NCBI RefSeq assembly: GCF_004363775.1 | Contig: NZ_SNZE01000003.1 | Span: 1-64,000, forward strand | DNA length: 64,000 bases | Direction: 5' to 3' | Source of the DNA: Hydromonas duriensis | GTDB lineage: Bacteria > Pseudomonadota > Gammaproteobacteria > Burkholderiales > Burkholderiaceae | Part shown: piece after piece, positions 1 to 9,317 of the stretch | How positions within the stretch are numbered: position 1 is the stretch's first letter | How the letters are laid out: each line of letters starts with the position of its first letter | Notes under the pieces: model-generated | Databases searched by the model: none | Told to the model about the DNA's origin: nothing | Seen by the model: the letters and a program-made list of their open reading frames with translations, nothing else | Translations under genes and position numbers: made by a program

Positions 1-106
1 TGATGCCGTCGCTGCCTTCGAGCTCACGGAATAGAATGAGGTGCGTGCCCATCGCAGTGACCGGGAGCTTCGGGCCTGTGAGGGTGATGGTGCGGCTGCT
101 TGACAT
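1..106 (-). CDS. N-terminal fragment, VgrG-like (partial)
   Basis: An ATG at 106 on the minus strand opens a frame that runs off the left edge, so only about 35 residues are visible. A good Shine-Dalgarno (GGGAGAA) precedes the start. The residues run from SSSRTITLTGP to LILFRELEGSDGI. The pattern of a short beta-strand start followed by a leucine-rich strand and a G-x-(D/E)-G segment resembles the N-terminus of type VI secretion VgrG spike proteins. That is a resemblance by eye only, and a phage tail-spike relative would look similar. The 281 bases between this start and the next gene hold the promoter region, in which I saw no clear motif. Confidence 0.4.
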   Translation of the reverse strand, partial: MSSSRTITLTGPKLPVTAMGTHLILFRELEGSDGI

Positions 107-387
107 GGGTTCTCCCTAGGGGTTCTTTTTTTTGGTGATTGACGGTGTATTTGTGCGCTGCCAATTTGAAGATGGGTGTTTAAGGCTTGTCGTATTCCAT
201 CCCTAGCCTGGACTCAGTTTTAACGGGCAGTTTAGCAGCGCATTTGAAAAATACGGACTTAAATTCTACATTACTTTTGTACACAAATTTTGAATGTTTG
301 CATTTGTTGTTGTATACACCTCAATAAATCAAAAATTTTCACTTCTGGCGTGTGCTGCTGATATAAAAGAATACGATAAATAAGCGC

Positions 388-1788
388 TCACACCTTGTAA
401 TGCTCGTTGAAAATAAAATCCTGTACGTCTTCAGGATTGACCGTGTCGATTTGAATTTCATGCAAGCCTTCGTGCGCTAAACGCTCGTCGTGAATTAAGG
501 CACGGGTGAAGTGTTCGGCGTAGTTCAAATCATAATTGGCTCTTGCGGCCAGACGATGCTGTTGCAAAACCTCCAGATAATTCATCTGTCGCAACGCTGC
601 AAATAACTCATCGGGATGCTTCCAGCGCAACGCATCGGTATAGACCGCAAAATCACCGCCCAGAATAAATCGAAACGGCCCCATACCCAAATGTGAAACA
701 ACAGGCGTGCCACTGCCCATGACTTCAATCGTCGCTTTATTACCACCCGTCGGGAATGAGGGTAAATACACATCCACGCCATAGGCACTCATTGCCTGCC
801 AAATCGACGGGACAACGGGCACATAAATCAGGCGTTCGCGTGGAATGCCGTGTTGAGCTAAATTGGACGCTATCTGCGCCAGCACTTCTGCGGGCAATTC
901 ACCAATGTGAACGTGACAGCCGTCGGTGGCACTGATGATGTGTGGAATTAAATCCGCGTAGCTGTAGGGGTAAGGCGATGTGTATTTATGATACGCGCCC
1001 GATGAGGCGGTGGTGAGACGACCGTTTTTATAAAAATCATCCGCAGTGCGCGCACCGTAATCGGTTGCAGATAACGGCCAGTACACTTGATTCGGCACTT
1101 TTAGCTTGTCTCGGCACAAGCATAAACCCGCAGCATGAAAATCAATATGGTTTAAATGAGCGGCTTGCACGCCCAGTGAAAATTTATAATCGGCATGATG
1201 TAAAAAATACCCCGTGCCGCGTGGTACAACGACGCTCGCTGCGAGCGCGACGCTATCGTAGTAATGGTTGAATAAAAATGTTTTGGCGGGATTCAGTGTG
1301 ACAATTTTTTCTTGCAACCAGCGCAGTTTGTCCAACACCCCGCCTGTCACGCTGATGTCCGCGCGGGCGCCAAGGCGTTTGACTTCATCGACATACAACT
1401 GCTCACGATGAACAACGGGGTCGCCGTTGCCTAAATTAGTCAACAAGACCACACACGGCCGCCCATTGGCCAGTTTGATGTAATCTTCCATCACCTTTGT
1501 ATGACCGCCTGCGGGGTACATGTATGTGGCGATAAAGAGCCACGGCCGCTCGGCTTCACTTAAGCTGCTCGTCGGTGGTTTGGGTGAAACCTGCGCCCAA
1601 GCCGCCTCACCCGCCTTGATGCACACATCGTCCAATATGTCTGATGAAAACACCCTAGACTGCGCACGAGGATGATTCAAAATCATTTCGGCAATTTGCA
1701 TGGTTTCAATCAATGGGGCTTCGTACTGCCCTGCGGCGATTTGGGCGCGTTTGTTTATACGGAAAGTTTCTAAGTCGATGAAATTCAT
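388..1788 (-). CDS. Glycosyltransferase-like protein (GT-B type)
   Basis: A 466-residue soluble protein that I can place only at fold level. Around residue 90 it has a TYMYPAGGHTKV segment like the N-terminal glycine-rich loop of GT-B glycosyltransferases. Near residues 335-365 it has a YLPSFPTGGNKATIEVMGSG stretch followed by TPVVSH, the pattern seen in the sugar-nucleotide-binding C-terminal half, where a Gly-rich loop and an acidic residue contact the donor. No signal peptide or membrane segment is apparent, so a cytoplasmic role on a lipid- or protein-linked acceptor is inferred. Acceptor and donor cannot be told. It is encoded alone, leftward, with a terminator-bearing gap separating it from the next gene. 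Confidence 0.55.
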   Translation of the reverse strand: MNFIDLETFRINKRAQIAAGQYEAPLIETMQIAEMILNHPRAQSRVFSSDILDDVCIKAGEAAWAQVSPKPPTSSLSEAERPWLFIATYMYPAGGHTKVMEDYIKLANGRPCVVLLTNLGNGDPVVHREQLYVDEVKRLGARADISVTGGVLDKLRWLQEKIVTLNPAKTFLFNHYYDSVALAASVVVPRGTGYFLHHADYKFSLGVQAAHLNHIDFHAAGLCLCRDKLKVPNQVYWPLSATDYGARTADDFYKNGRLTTASSGAYHKYTSPYPYSYADLIPHIISATDGCHVHIGELPAEVLAQIASNLAQHGIPRERLIYVPVVPSIWQAMSAYGVDVYLPSFPTGGNKATIEVMGSGTPVVSHLGMGPFRFILGGDFAVYTDALRWKHPDELFAALRQMNYLEVLQQHRLAARANYDLNYAEHFTRALIHDERLAHEGLHEIQIDTVNPEDVQDFIFNEHYKV

Positions 1789-1892
1789 GGTTTTCCCTTA
1801 AGCCTTGTCTGATGCGTCGCGTTGATGCCACCAGTGTAAAGAATGAATACCATCAACACAAGCGAACCCTTTTAAAATGAGCGCCTTCAAAA

Positions 1893-1924
1893 ACAAAAAG
1901 CCAAAGTAAACCTTGGCTTTTTGT
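1893..1924 (-). terminator. Rho-independent terminator after DUF2167 gene
   Basis: A 12-bp perfect stem (ACAAAAAGCCAA with TTGGCTTTTTGT) encloses an 8-nt loop. Read leftward it is followed by a T-rich stretch. It lies directly downstream of the gene at 1962-2966 and fits an intrinsic terminator for it. Confidence 0.75.
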
Positions 1925-1961
1925 TCTGACTTTAATTCACACGCGTTCATACGCTTGTGTT

Positions 1962-2966
1962 TTACATTTTGGTGCTGTCTTTCAACTCATCGGGTATTTG
2001 CTTGATTGAAACAGGTTCCATTGGTGCGCTTGATTTAGGTTCAGTTTCGCTTGCACTGACATCCGTTGTAGGCACTTGTGCTGTCGCCCCATCCGCATCT
2101 TTCTTTTTGAAAAAACGCTTTAAAAATGGAAACACGCCCAGCACGCCCACCAACGCGAGTTTGGCGAACTTGGCTAAAAAAGCCAAAATCAAGGCAAACA
2201 GCCCCAACTTTTTCGCCACCGCACCCGTAATCAAAGCCGCCAAACCGTATTCAGCCACTTTATCGCCTAAGCTGGCACTAAAGTCTTCGTAACGCTTGCC
2301 ATCTACAAAATGTAAGCCTGCGGTCAATTCATCCGTTTTCGCCTTACTCTCGGTTAAGTATTTAGGCTCCGCCAACAACGTCACGCTCAACACGCCTTCT
2401 CGTCCCAGCAACCGTGTTTGATAATTGACACTATCGTTTTCCGTCCCTGTCGCCCCTTTGTCATGAGCAACCATCGCCCAAGTTAAGCGGTGCAATTGTG
2501 CATCATAAACTGGTTTTTGCGCCCAACCAGAGACCTCTATCGCTTGAAAGCCTTGGGCCACGCGTTCTTTATTGCCTTGCTCAGTACCTTCTTTGTATTG
2601 CTCCAAAATCTCATCGGCTTTTAAATCCTTGGCTTCATCATCCTTGACGTAGCCATCGGCCACAAACTTAACAGTATAGATGCCATTATCATTGCTATCG
2701 GCGGGCACAATGATGCCGTACAGTTCGGGTGACTCGCCATTACCAAACGATTTCATTAAAGCCTGTGCTTCTTTTTGTGGCACAAAAAAATAGTTTTTGG
2801 GAATATTTAACTCTGCTTGACCCGCAACACGAGCGATAAACGGTCCTTTTTGGGCCACCTTATCCGCTGCTGCCCACGCCTCCTGAATCGCAGCATCATT
2901 GACTGCCCAAGTCACTTTACTCAAGCAGACCAGCGCCCAAAACATTCCCCATACAACCTTCTTCAT
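1962..2966 (-). CDS. DUF2167 family membrane protein
   Basis: A 334-residue exported protein of the DUF2167 family, whose function is unknown. The ATG at 2966 is chosen over upstream in-frame starts because GGAGAAA sits at good spacing before it and it opens a clean signal peptide (MKKVVWGMFWALVCLSKVTWA). The mature part contains the family's extracytoplasmic domain, with NIPKNYFFVPQKEAQALM early and YGIIVPADSNDNGIYTVKF after it. A hydrophobic pair of segments (AALITGAVAKKLGLF and ALILAFLAKFAKLALVG) then anchors it, followed by a basic cytoplasmic stretch and a Ser/Pro-rich tail. It lies 67 bases after the YqaA-type gene on the same strand, so the two may be cotranscribed. Confidence 0.8.
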   Translation of the reverse strand: MKKVVWGMFWALVCLSKVTWAVNDAAIQEAWAAADKVAQKGPFIARVAGQAELNIPKNYFFVPQKEAQALMKSFGNGESPELYGIIVPADSNDNGIYTVKFVADGYVKDDEAKDLKADEILEQYKEGTEQGNKERVAQGFQAIEVSGWAQKPVYDAQLHRLTWAMVAHDKGATGTENDSVNYQTRLLGREGVLSVTLLAEPKYLTESKAKTDELTAGLHFVDGKRYEDFSASLGDKVAEYGLAALITGAVAKKLGLFALILAFLAKFAKLALVGVLGVFPFLKRFFKKKDADGATAQVPTTDVSASETEPKSSAPMEPVSIKQIPDELKDSTKM

Positions 2967-3033
2967 CACTTTTTCTCCACAAAGCTCAAGATTATAGCTT
3001 TCCCCCCCTCCCTCAGGCATCAACTAATTTTGA

Positions 3034-3522
3034 TTAATTGATAATATTTTGTAAACTTTTCCACACCCCATCGGGAATCCACATCAAAACAGCCGTGGCG
3101 ACAGCGAAACGAATGAATTTACCCAAGCCCATCCACAACAACACCCCTCGCCACGGCAACTTCAACCACCCCGCCATTGCGCACAAGGCATCCCCAATCA
3201 GCGGCACCCACGACAGCAAGAGCACAGGAGCACCCAGCTGCTGCAACCAAATTAAATGCACAACGGGTTTTTGCTTGGCCAAAGCATTTTTAGCACCGCG
3301 CCCCATCCAGTAAGTCACCATACCGCCAGCCGTGTTGCCAATCGTCGCAATCACAATAGCCAACCAAAATTGGTCGGGGTTCAGCTTGACATAGCCAAAC
3401 AGCACGGGTTCAGTTGCCATAGGCAGCAAAGTCGCCGAGACAAAGGCCACGATGAAGACGGCAGGCAGACCGACATCAGGCAAAGCAAAATACGTCAACA
3501 AGGTATTTAACCATTCAGGCAT
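3034..3522 (-). CDS. yqaA: YqaA-type VTT-domain membrane protein
   Basis: A 162-residue inner-membrane protein of the YqaA / VTT (DedA-like) superfamily. About four hydrophobic segments are visible. The family-typical stretch IATIGNTAGGMVTYWMGRGAK lies near residues 59-79, and SWVPLIGDALCAMAGWL near 103-119 matches the conserved re-entrant motif with its glycine and proline. These proteins are linked to lipid scrambling and membrane homeostasis in related families, but the role of YqaA itself is not established. It diverges from ilvA, and its ATG overlaps the first codon of a small open frame reading toward ilvA. Confidence 0.8.
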   Translation of the reverse strand: MPEWLNTLLTYFALPDVGLPAVFIVAFVSATLLPMATEPVLFGYVKLNPDQFWLAIVIATIGNTAGGMVTYWMGRGAKNALAKQKPVVHLIWLQQLGAPVLLLSWVPLIGDALCAMAGWLKLPWRGVLLWMGLGKFIRFAVATAVLMWIPDGVWKSLQNIIN

Positions 3523-3720
3523 GGATATCTTTCTTAATCAAATGCGATTGTTTTTAAATCATCTATGGCTTGCGTTAAGAGTACTTTTTAGAGCACAAGA
3601 CAGAAGCCAGTTTTTACATATTTCATTGATTCTTGGGGTTGTCGCGCTCTCACGAACCTGTTACCCTTGTGGATTATAAACAAGGGCAATTCCGAGTCCT
3701 CCTCACTCAAGAGCACCATT
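3523..3720 (+). promoter_or_regulatory. ilvA / yqaA divergent control region with hairpin
   Basis: This 198-base gap must carry the promoters of both divergent genes. An inverted repeat, CCCTTGT (3664-3670) with ACAAGGG (3680-3686), lies about 35 bases before ilvA and has no T-tract, so it is more like an operator or leader hairpin than a terminator. A 52-codon open frame (3521-3679), rich in Leu, Ile and Val, ends inside the hairpin loop. A branched-chain leader peptide is conceivable but has no Shine-Dalgarno support. Confidence 0.3.
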
Positions 3721-5247
3721 ATGCCGCAAATTGACTATTTAAAGAAAATCCTAACCGCTCGCGTGTACGACGTGACCAACGAAACCCCGTTGGAGCTTGC
3801 GCCGCAACTCTCGAAGAAAATTCATAACCACGTCTTTTTAAAACGCGAAGATGCGCACGCGGTGTTTTCTTACAAAATTCGCGGCGCTTACAACCGCATG
3901 GCGCAGCTCACGCCCGCGCAGCTTAAGCAAGGCGTGATTACCGCCTCAGCAGGCAATCACGCGCAAGGCGTGGCTTTTTCAGCCGCTAAACTCAAATGCA
4001 AAGCCACCATCGTTGTGCCCGAAACTTCCCCGCAGATTAAAATCGAGGCCATTAAACGCTTCGGAGGCTCGTATGTTGAAGTGGTGCAACACGGCGGCTC
4101 ATACACCGACGCTTACAACCACGCCATCGAGTTAGAAAAAAAATACAAGCTCAACTTCGCCCATCCCTTTGATGACCCTGATGTCATCGCAGGTCAAGGC
4201 ACGATGGCAATGGAAATTTTGCGTCAGCATCCTGAGCCGATTGATGCGATTTTTGTGCCGATTGGCGGCGGCGGTGCTATTGCGGGCATCGCGGCGTATG
4301 TCAAAGCGGTTCGTCCTGAAATTAAAATCATTGGTGTGCAGAGCATTGATTCCGATGCCATGTTGCAATCTGTCAGAGCCAATAAGCGCGTGACTTTAAA
4401 AGACGTGGGAATTTTTGCCGATGGTACGGCGGTGAAACTGGTCGGTAAAGAAACCTTTCGCTTGGCTAAGCTGTATGTTGACGATTATGTGTGTGTCAGT
4501 ACCGATGACATCAGCACGGCGATTAAAGACGTGTTTCAAGACACGCGCTCGATTTTGGAACCGTCGGGCGCAATGGCCATTGCGGGCTTAAAAGCTTACA
4601 CCGAGCTGCACAAATGGAAAGACAAGCATGTGGTTGCCATCGCTTCGGGCGCGAATACAAATTTTGACCGTTTGCGTTACGTTGCGGATCGCGCCGATGC
4701 GGGGCAAGCGCGTGAAGCGTTATTTGCCGTCACCATCCCCGAAGAGCGCGGCTCGTTTAAACGCCTGTGTGAGCTGCTCGGCGGACAACGCAGTGTGACC
4801 GAATTTAACTACCGCATGAACGATGCGCAACGCGCGCACCTCATGGTCGGCGTCGCCATCAGCCATCATGGCGAATCTGAAAAACTGTCTGAAAAATTCG
4901 CCAAACATAATTTCGCCAACACGGATTTGTCGCACAACGACCTTGCTAAACAACACGTGCGCAATATGATTGGCGGCGCGTGCGCAGGTGCGACCAATGA
5001 GTTGATTTATCGCTTTGAGTTTCCTGAACGCGCGGGTGTGTTGATGGGGTTTTTAACCTCAGTATCACCCCATTGGAATATTTCGTTATTCCAATACCGC
5101 AACCAAGGCGGTGATTTTGGCAGCGTGCTGGTCGGCATTCAAGTTCCTCCTGCTGAACGCGCCTCTTTCAAAAAGTTCCTGCCGACGCTTGGTTATCGCT
5201 ACTGGGATGAAACCGACAACCCCGTGTATACATTGTTTTTAAAATAG
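3721..5247 (+). CDS. ilvA: Threonine deaminase (L-threonine ammonia-lyase), biosynthetic
   Basis: A 508-residue PLP enzyme that converts L-threonine to 2-oxobutanoate and ammonia, the first committed step of isoleucine synthesis. The PLP lysine is K52 in FSYKIRGAYN, SAGNHAQGVA follows, and the phosphate-binding glycine loop is PIGGGGAIAGI. After about residue 320 come two ACT-like regulatory repeats (RGSFKRLCELLGG and ERAGVLMGFL), typical of the biosynthetic, isoleucine-inhibited enzyme and absent from the short catabolic TdcB form. Length matches E. coli IlvA (514). I chose the ATG at 3721, where the conserved sequence begins (MPQIDYLKKIL), rather than an in-frame start 54 bases upstream. 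The MBL-fold gene follows after 15 bases. Confidence 0.95.
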   Translation: MPQIDYLKKILTARVYDVTNETPLELAPQLSKKIHNHVFLKREDAHAVFSYKIRGAYNRMAQLTPAQLKQGVITASAGNHAQGVAFSAAKLKCKATIVVPETSPQIKIEAIKRFGGSYVEVVQHGGSYTDAYNHAIELEKKYKLNFAHPFDDPDVIAGQGTMAMEILRQHPEPIDAIFVPIGGGGAIAGIAAYVKAVRPEIKIIGVQSIDSDAMLQSVRANKRVTLKDVGIFADGTAVKLVGKETFRLAKLYVDDYVCVSTDDISTAIKDVFQDTRSILEPSGAMAIAGLKAYTELHKWKDKHVVAIASGANTNFDRLRYVADRADAGQAREALFAVTIPEERGSFKRLCELLGGQRSVTEFNYRMNDAQRAHLMVGVAISHHGESEKLSEKFAKHNFANTDLSHNDLAKQHVRNMIGGACAGATNELIYRFEFPERAGVLMGFLTSVSPHWNISLFQYRNQGGDFGSVLVGIQVPPAERASFKKFLPTLGYRYWDETDNPVYTLFLK

Positions 5248-5262
5248 GTTGGTTAAAACGCC

Positions 5263-5898
5263 ATGCAAGTTTTTATTATCCCCGTCACGCCGTTTCAACA
5301 AAATTGCTCACTCATCGTCTGCGACCGCACAAAGGAAGCCGCCGTGGTTGACCCTGGTGGTGACATTGAGCAAATTTTGGCGCAGATTAAACAAGCGGGC
5401 GCAACGGTCACCCAAATTCTGCTCACCCACGGGCATCTTGACCATGCCGCGGGCGCCCCCGAGCTGGCGAGCGCACTGGGCGACGTGCCAATTATTGGCC
5501 CGCACATTGATGACACATTTTGGCTGGACAGCTTAACGGAACAATCGGCACGTTTTGGATTCGGTCATGCCAAGGCTTTCGCGCCAACAGTCTGGCTGAA
5601 CGACAACGATACGGTGCAAGTTGGGGACTATACATTATCGGTTATTCTGTGCCCAGGGCATACACCAGGTCATGTGGTGTTTTATTCGGCGGACTTAAAA
5701 CTGGCGTGGGTCGGTGATGTGTTGTTCAAAGACTCGATTGGTCGAACTGATTTTCCACGCGGCAACCATGCGGATTTGATTCACAGCATTAAAAATAAAT
5801 TGTTGCCCTTAGGGGACGATGTGCAATTTATACCTGGGCACGGCCCAACCTCGACGTTTGGACGCGAGCGCGTGCATAATCCGTATCTAATTGGTTAG
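5263..5898 (+). CDS. MBL-fold metallohydrolase, YcbL/GloB-like
   Basis: A 211-residue metallo-beta-lactamase-fold hydrolase of the glyoxalase II family. The metal-binding THGHLDH motif is at residues 55-61, with further ligand regions at CPGHTPGHVVF, WVGDVLF and the C-terminal FIPGHGPTS. It is shorter than true GloB (about 250 residues) and lacks its C-terminal substrate-binding helices, which fits the YcbL type, described as a type II glyoxalase hydrolysing S-lactoylglutathione. The exact substrate here is inferred. It starts 15 bases after ilvA and is probably cotranscribed with it. Confidence 0.8.
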   Translation: MQVFIIPVTPFQQNCSLIVCDRTKEAAVVDPGGDIEQILAQIKQAGATVTQILLTHGHLDHAAGAPELASALGDVPIIGPHIDDTFWLDSLTEQSARFGFGHAKAFAPTVWLNDNDTVQVGDYTLSVILCPGHTPGHVVFYSADLKLAWVGDVLFKDSIGRTDFPRGNHADLIHSIKNKLLPLGDDVQFIPGHGPTSTFGRERVHNPYLIG

Positions 5899-6010
5899 AC
5901 TGGGTAAAACGTATTTTTTGACGCTTTGTAATTATTTATCAACTATTTATCATCTGTTGTTCACAAGAAATTTGATGCACCCCATATTAACAGCCCATAA
6001 GAGACACATC

Positions 6011-8278
6011 ATGAAATTCAATTTTCCCATCATCATTGTTGATAAAGATTATCACTCCGATAACATTGCAGGCACGGGCATGCGTGCTCTGGGCGAAGCC
6101 TTTGAGTCGCTTGGCACAGAGGTCGTTGCCATGACTCACGCGCGTGATTTTGTTGGCTTGGCGCAGCAAGCTGCGCGTGCGTGTGCATTTGTGGTGTCGA
6201 TTGATGAACCTGAAAATGGCGAACAGCAACTTGCCGATATGGCGACGCAAACCATCAGCGATTTGCGCAATTTAGTTAAAGAAATTCGCTATCGCAATCA
6301 TGATATTCCAATTTTTTTGTACGGTCGCACCCACACCGCGCGTCACTTGCCAATTGACATCACGCGCGAGATGCACGGTTTCATTCACATGTTTGAAGAC
6401 ACCAACGAGTTCATGGCGCGTCATATCTTGCGTGAAGCGCATATTTATCTGGATGGCTTATTCACGCCTTTCTTTAAACGTTTGGTCAACTACGCGCAAA
6501 ACTCATCTTACTCTTGGCACGCCCCTGGTCACTCAGGCGGTGTGGCCTTCTTAAAAAGCCCTGTCGGTCAAATTTTTCATCAGTTTTTTGGTGAAAACAT
6601 GCTGCGCGCCGATGTATGCAACTCAGTAGAAGAACTGGGACAACCGTTGCAACACACAGGCCCTTTGCGTGAATCAGAAGACAATGCCGCGCGAATTTTT
6701 AAAGCAGACCACTGCTTTTTTGTCACCAACGGCACGTCTACGTCTAACAAAATGGTATGGCACGCCAACGTCGCCCCTGGCGACATTGTCATTGTTGACC
6801 GCAATTGTCACAAATCAAGCCTGCACGCCATCATCATGACGGGCGCGATTCCTGTTTTTCTCACGCCAACGCGCAATAAATTCGGCATCATCGGGCCGAT
6901 TCCAAAATCTGAATTTTCGATGGAGACCATCCAGCGCAAAATCAATGAACACCCGTTTATCAAAGACAAAACGCAGCAACCTAAATTTTTTGTACTGACC
7001 CAATGCACTTACGATGGCGTGATGTACAACGCTCAAACCATCAAACAGATGTTAGATGGCAAAATACAAACCTTGATGTTTGACGAAGCATGGATGCCGC
7101 ATGCGTATTTTCACCCGTTTTATGACAACTATTATTCGATTAATGGAGATAAAGGTCGAACACAAAAATCCACTGTATTCGCCACCCAATCGACGCACAA
7201 GCTGCTCGCGGCACTGTCGCAAGCCTCTCAAATTTTGGTGCAAGACGCTGTGGAGCAGCCGCTTGACCGCCACCGTTTTAATGAAGCCTATTTGATGCAT
7301 GCTTCGACCAGCCCGCAATATTCAATTATTGCTTCATGCGACGTGGCAGCAGCGATGATGGAGGGTGAAGGCGGCCATGCGTTGACCAACGACAGCTTGA
7401 TTGAAGCCATGGATTTTCGCCATGCCATGCACAAGGCGGATGAAGAATACGCGGATTCGTGGTGGTTTAAAGTCTGGGGCCCTGATGCGCTGCCTGAACA
7501 AGGGGTCGGTCGTCAATCTGACTGGGCCATTGCCCCCAACGATCGCTGGCACGGCTTTTCAGGCATTGAAAAAGACATGAACATCCTCGACCCGATTAAA
7601 ACCACCATTTTGATGCCTGGTTTTAATATTGACGGAGAGTACGGCGAAACAGGGATTCCCGCAGCATTGGTCGCGAATTACTTGGCGGACTACGGCATCA
7701 TCATTGAAAAAGTCGGTTTGTACTCGATTTTCTTGATTTTCAATATTGGCATCACAAAAGGCAAGTGGAACACACTGCTCACGGAATTGCAGCAGTTTAA
7801 AGACATCTACGATGACAACAAACCTTTGGTCAAAATTTTCCCAGAGTTTGTGAAAGAAAATCCATGCTATGCAAAACTCGGCATGAAAGATTTGTGTCAA
7901 GCCATCCATGAAGCGTATAAAAAACACGACATCGCGCGCATTCAGCACGACATGTACATTGCCCCCGTTATTCCTGCGATGCGTCCTTCCGACGCGTGGG
8001 CAAAAATGGCACGTCGCGAATACACGCGCGTCAATGTCCTTGATTTAACCACCGACCACGTCACAGGCTCGTTGGTGACGCCTTATCCGCCAGGCATCCC
8101 TTTGCTGGTTCCAGGTGAGCATTTCAATCAAATGACGATTGATTATTTGCACTTTACACTCGAATTCAACCAGCAATTCCCTGGTTTTGAGCAAGATGTG
8201 CATGGGTTGATTAAGACTGAAGTGGATGGCAAAATGTGCTATTTCGTTGACTGTGTGAACACGTCATCAAACGACTAA
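6011..8278 (+). CDS. Arginine/lysine/ornithine decarboxylase (fold type I PLP)
   Basis: A 755-residue PLP-dependent basic amino-acid decarboxylase of the AdiA/CadA/SpeC family. It has an N-terminal response-regulator-like wing domain (FPIIIVDKDYHSDNIAGTG), a PLP domain with HAPGHSGGVAF and FVTNGTSTSNKM, and the Schiff-base lysine K397 in ATQSTHKLLAALSQ. The C-terminal domain ends the chain. Length equals that of E. coli arginine decarboxylase AdiA (755-756), so arginine to agmatine is the favoured reaction, but lysine or ornithine cannot be excluded by eye. The ATG at 6011 is preceded by AAGAGA; longer in-frame starts overlap the MBL gene and lack conserved sequence. A candidate promoter -35 (TTGACG, 5918-5923) lies upstream. 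Confidence 0.85.
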   Translation: MKFNFPIIIVDKDYHSDNIAGTGMRALGEAFESLGTEVVAMTHARDFVGLAQQAARACAFVVSIDEPENGEQQLADMATQTISDLRNLVKEIRYRNHDIPIFLYGRTHTARHLPIDITREMHGFIHMFEDTNEFMARHILREAHIYLDGLFTPFFKRLVNYAQNSSYSWHAPGHSGGVAFLKSPVGQIFHQFFGENMLRADVCNSVEELGQPLQHTGPLRESEDNAARIFKADHCFFVTNGTSTSNKMVWHANVAPGDIVIVDRNCHKSSLHAIIMTGAIPVFLTPTRNKFGIIGPIPKSEFSMETIQRKINEHPFIKDKTQQPKFFVLTQCTYDGVMYNAQTIKQMLDGKIQTLMFDEAWMPHAYFHPFYDNYYSINGDKGRTQKSTVFATQSTHKLLAALSQASQILVQDAVEQPLDRHRFNEAYLMHASTSPQYSIIASCDVAAAMMEGEGGHALTNDSLIEAMDFRHAMHKADEEYADSWWFKVWGPDALPEQGVGRQSDWAIAPNDRWHGFSGIEKDMNILDPIKTTILMPGFNIDGEYGETGIPAALVANYLADYGIIIEKVGLYSIFLIFNIGITKGKWNTLLTELQQFKDIYDDNKPLVKIFPEFVKENPCYAKLGMKDLCQAIHEAYKKHDIARIQHDMYIAPVIPAMRPSDAWAKMARREYTRVNVLDLTTDHVTGSLVTPYPPGIPLLVPGEHFNQMTIDYLHFTLEFNQQFPGFEQDVHGLIKTEVDGKMCYFVDCVNTSSND

Positions 8279-8331
8279 ACATTACCTCCCGTTGATTGAG
8301 AGGCGTTTAGACATCATTTTAGATGTTGACC

Positions 8332-8368
8332 GTACAAAAGCCTGACTTATAAAGTCAGGCTTTTGTAC
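8332..8368. terminator. Bidirectional terminator, 17-bp perfect stem
   Basis: GTACAAAAGCCTGACTT (8332-8348) pairs perfectly with AAGTCAGGCTTTTGTAC (8352-8368) around a 3-nt loop. It sits between two converging genes, and its A/T-rich arms give a T-run on both strands, so it should stop transcription from either side. Confidence 0.85.
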
Positions 8369-8393
8369 AACAACGTCAACAATCCCGATGAAC

Positions 8394-9275
8394 CTACCAA
8401 GTGTAGCGACGCACCTTGCCCTCACGCGACATCGGCACCATCAATAATTTTTTCTGCGCAGAATAAAACACATCGCCTGCACCTTGAGGCAAACTCAATA
8501 ATTGAGTCACGACGCCCACAGGCGTAATGCTGTAGACCGCGGCTTTTTTCCAATCAGAAACAATAAAGTTACCTTTACCATCAAGTTGTAAGCCGTCTAA
8601 ATTGCCCAAGGCTTGGGCTGTGACTGGGGTGATGACTTTCGTTTTCGGATTGACTTTTAACAACCGACCTTGAGTTGCATTTAGAGGCTTACCATCGGTA
8701 AAACGCCCCCAAGCGGCAACATATAAATCGCCTTTGACAAACAATAATCCATTTGGATTTTCCAATTCTGCGCTTTGCATCCAAAGGGTCACTTTTCCAT
8801 GTTCTAAGCGATAAATAGCTGACGTGAACATATCTGATACATAAATCCGTCCTTGGCTGTCGGCGACCGTGTCATTGAGGAACTGCGCGCCTTCTGGCGA
8901 ATGTTTGGTCACAACGCCCGTTGTCAAATCAACCTGCACCAACTGGCTTAAGTCACCCACATACAGTTGGTTACCTACAATAGTAATGCCCTTCGGGTCA
9001 TTTAAGCCAGTGGCGACAGTTTTGATGACTTTTTTAGCATCCGCTGAAATCATCACGATTGAACCATCGCCAACGGTTGAGCCTGCTTGTAAGCTGGCAA
9101 AATAAGCATTGCTTTTTTTATCAAAGACTATCGACTCTACGCCAGGCAAATCGGAAATATCTCCCTGAATAACGGGCATGTGCATTTGAGGCGCAGTTGC
9201 TTCTTTGGCAAAACCAACACCACTGCTCCACATGAATGACGCGGTCAATACGGCCAACATTAAATTTTTTTTCAT
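8394..9275 (-). CDS. Secreted SMP-30/NHL-type beta-propeller protein
   Basis: A 293-residue exported protein. The second of two nearby ATGs (9275) is chosen because the strong Shine-Dalgarno AAGGAGA overlaps the first one. Residues 1-24 form a signal peptide ending GFA-K. The rest has repeating strand motifs typical of SMP-30/gluconolactonase-like six-bladed propellers, with LNDPKGITIVGNQLYVGD, FLNDTVADSQGRIYVSD, ENPNGLLFVKGDLYVA and GNLDGLQLDGKGNFIVSDW. These carry the Asn and Asp residues that bind a divalent metal in this fold. A periplasmic lactonase-like or ligand-binding role is inferred and no substrate can be named. It is convergent with the decarboxylase gene and may be transcribed with the upstream SDR gene. 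Confidence 0.7.
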   Translation of the reverse strand: MKKNLMLAVLTASFMWSSGVGFAKEATAPQMHMPVIQGDISDLPGVESIVFDKKSNAYFASLQAGSTVGDGSIVMISADAKKVIKTVATGLNDPKGITIVGNQLYVGDLSQLVQVDLTTGVVTKHSPEGAQFLNDTVADSQGRIYVSDMFTSAIYRLEHGKVTLWMQSAELENPNGLLFVKGDLYVAAWGRFTDGKPLNATQGRLLKVNPKTKVITPVTAQALGNLDGLQLDGKGNFIVSDWKKAAVYSITPVGVVTQLLSLPQGAGDVFYSAQKKLLMVPMSREGKVRRYTW

Positions 9276-9317
9276 ACCCATCTCCTTTGTGTTAGTACTT
9301 AGATCACGACTTGAATA

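Noticed and set aside
5891-6010. 40-residue N-terminal extension of the decarboxylase
   Set aside because: It has no family conservation and overlaps the MBL gene; the ATG at 6011 has AAGAGA and the conserved start.
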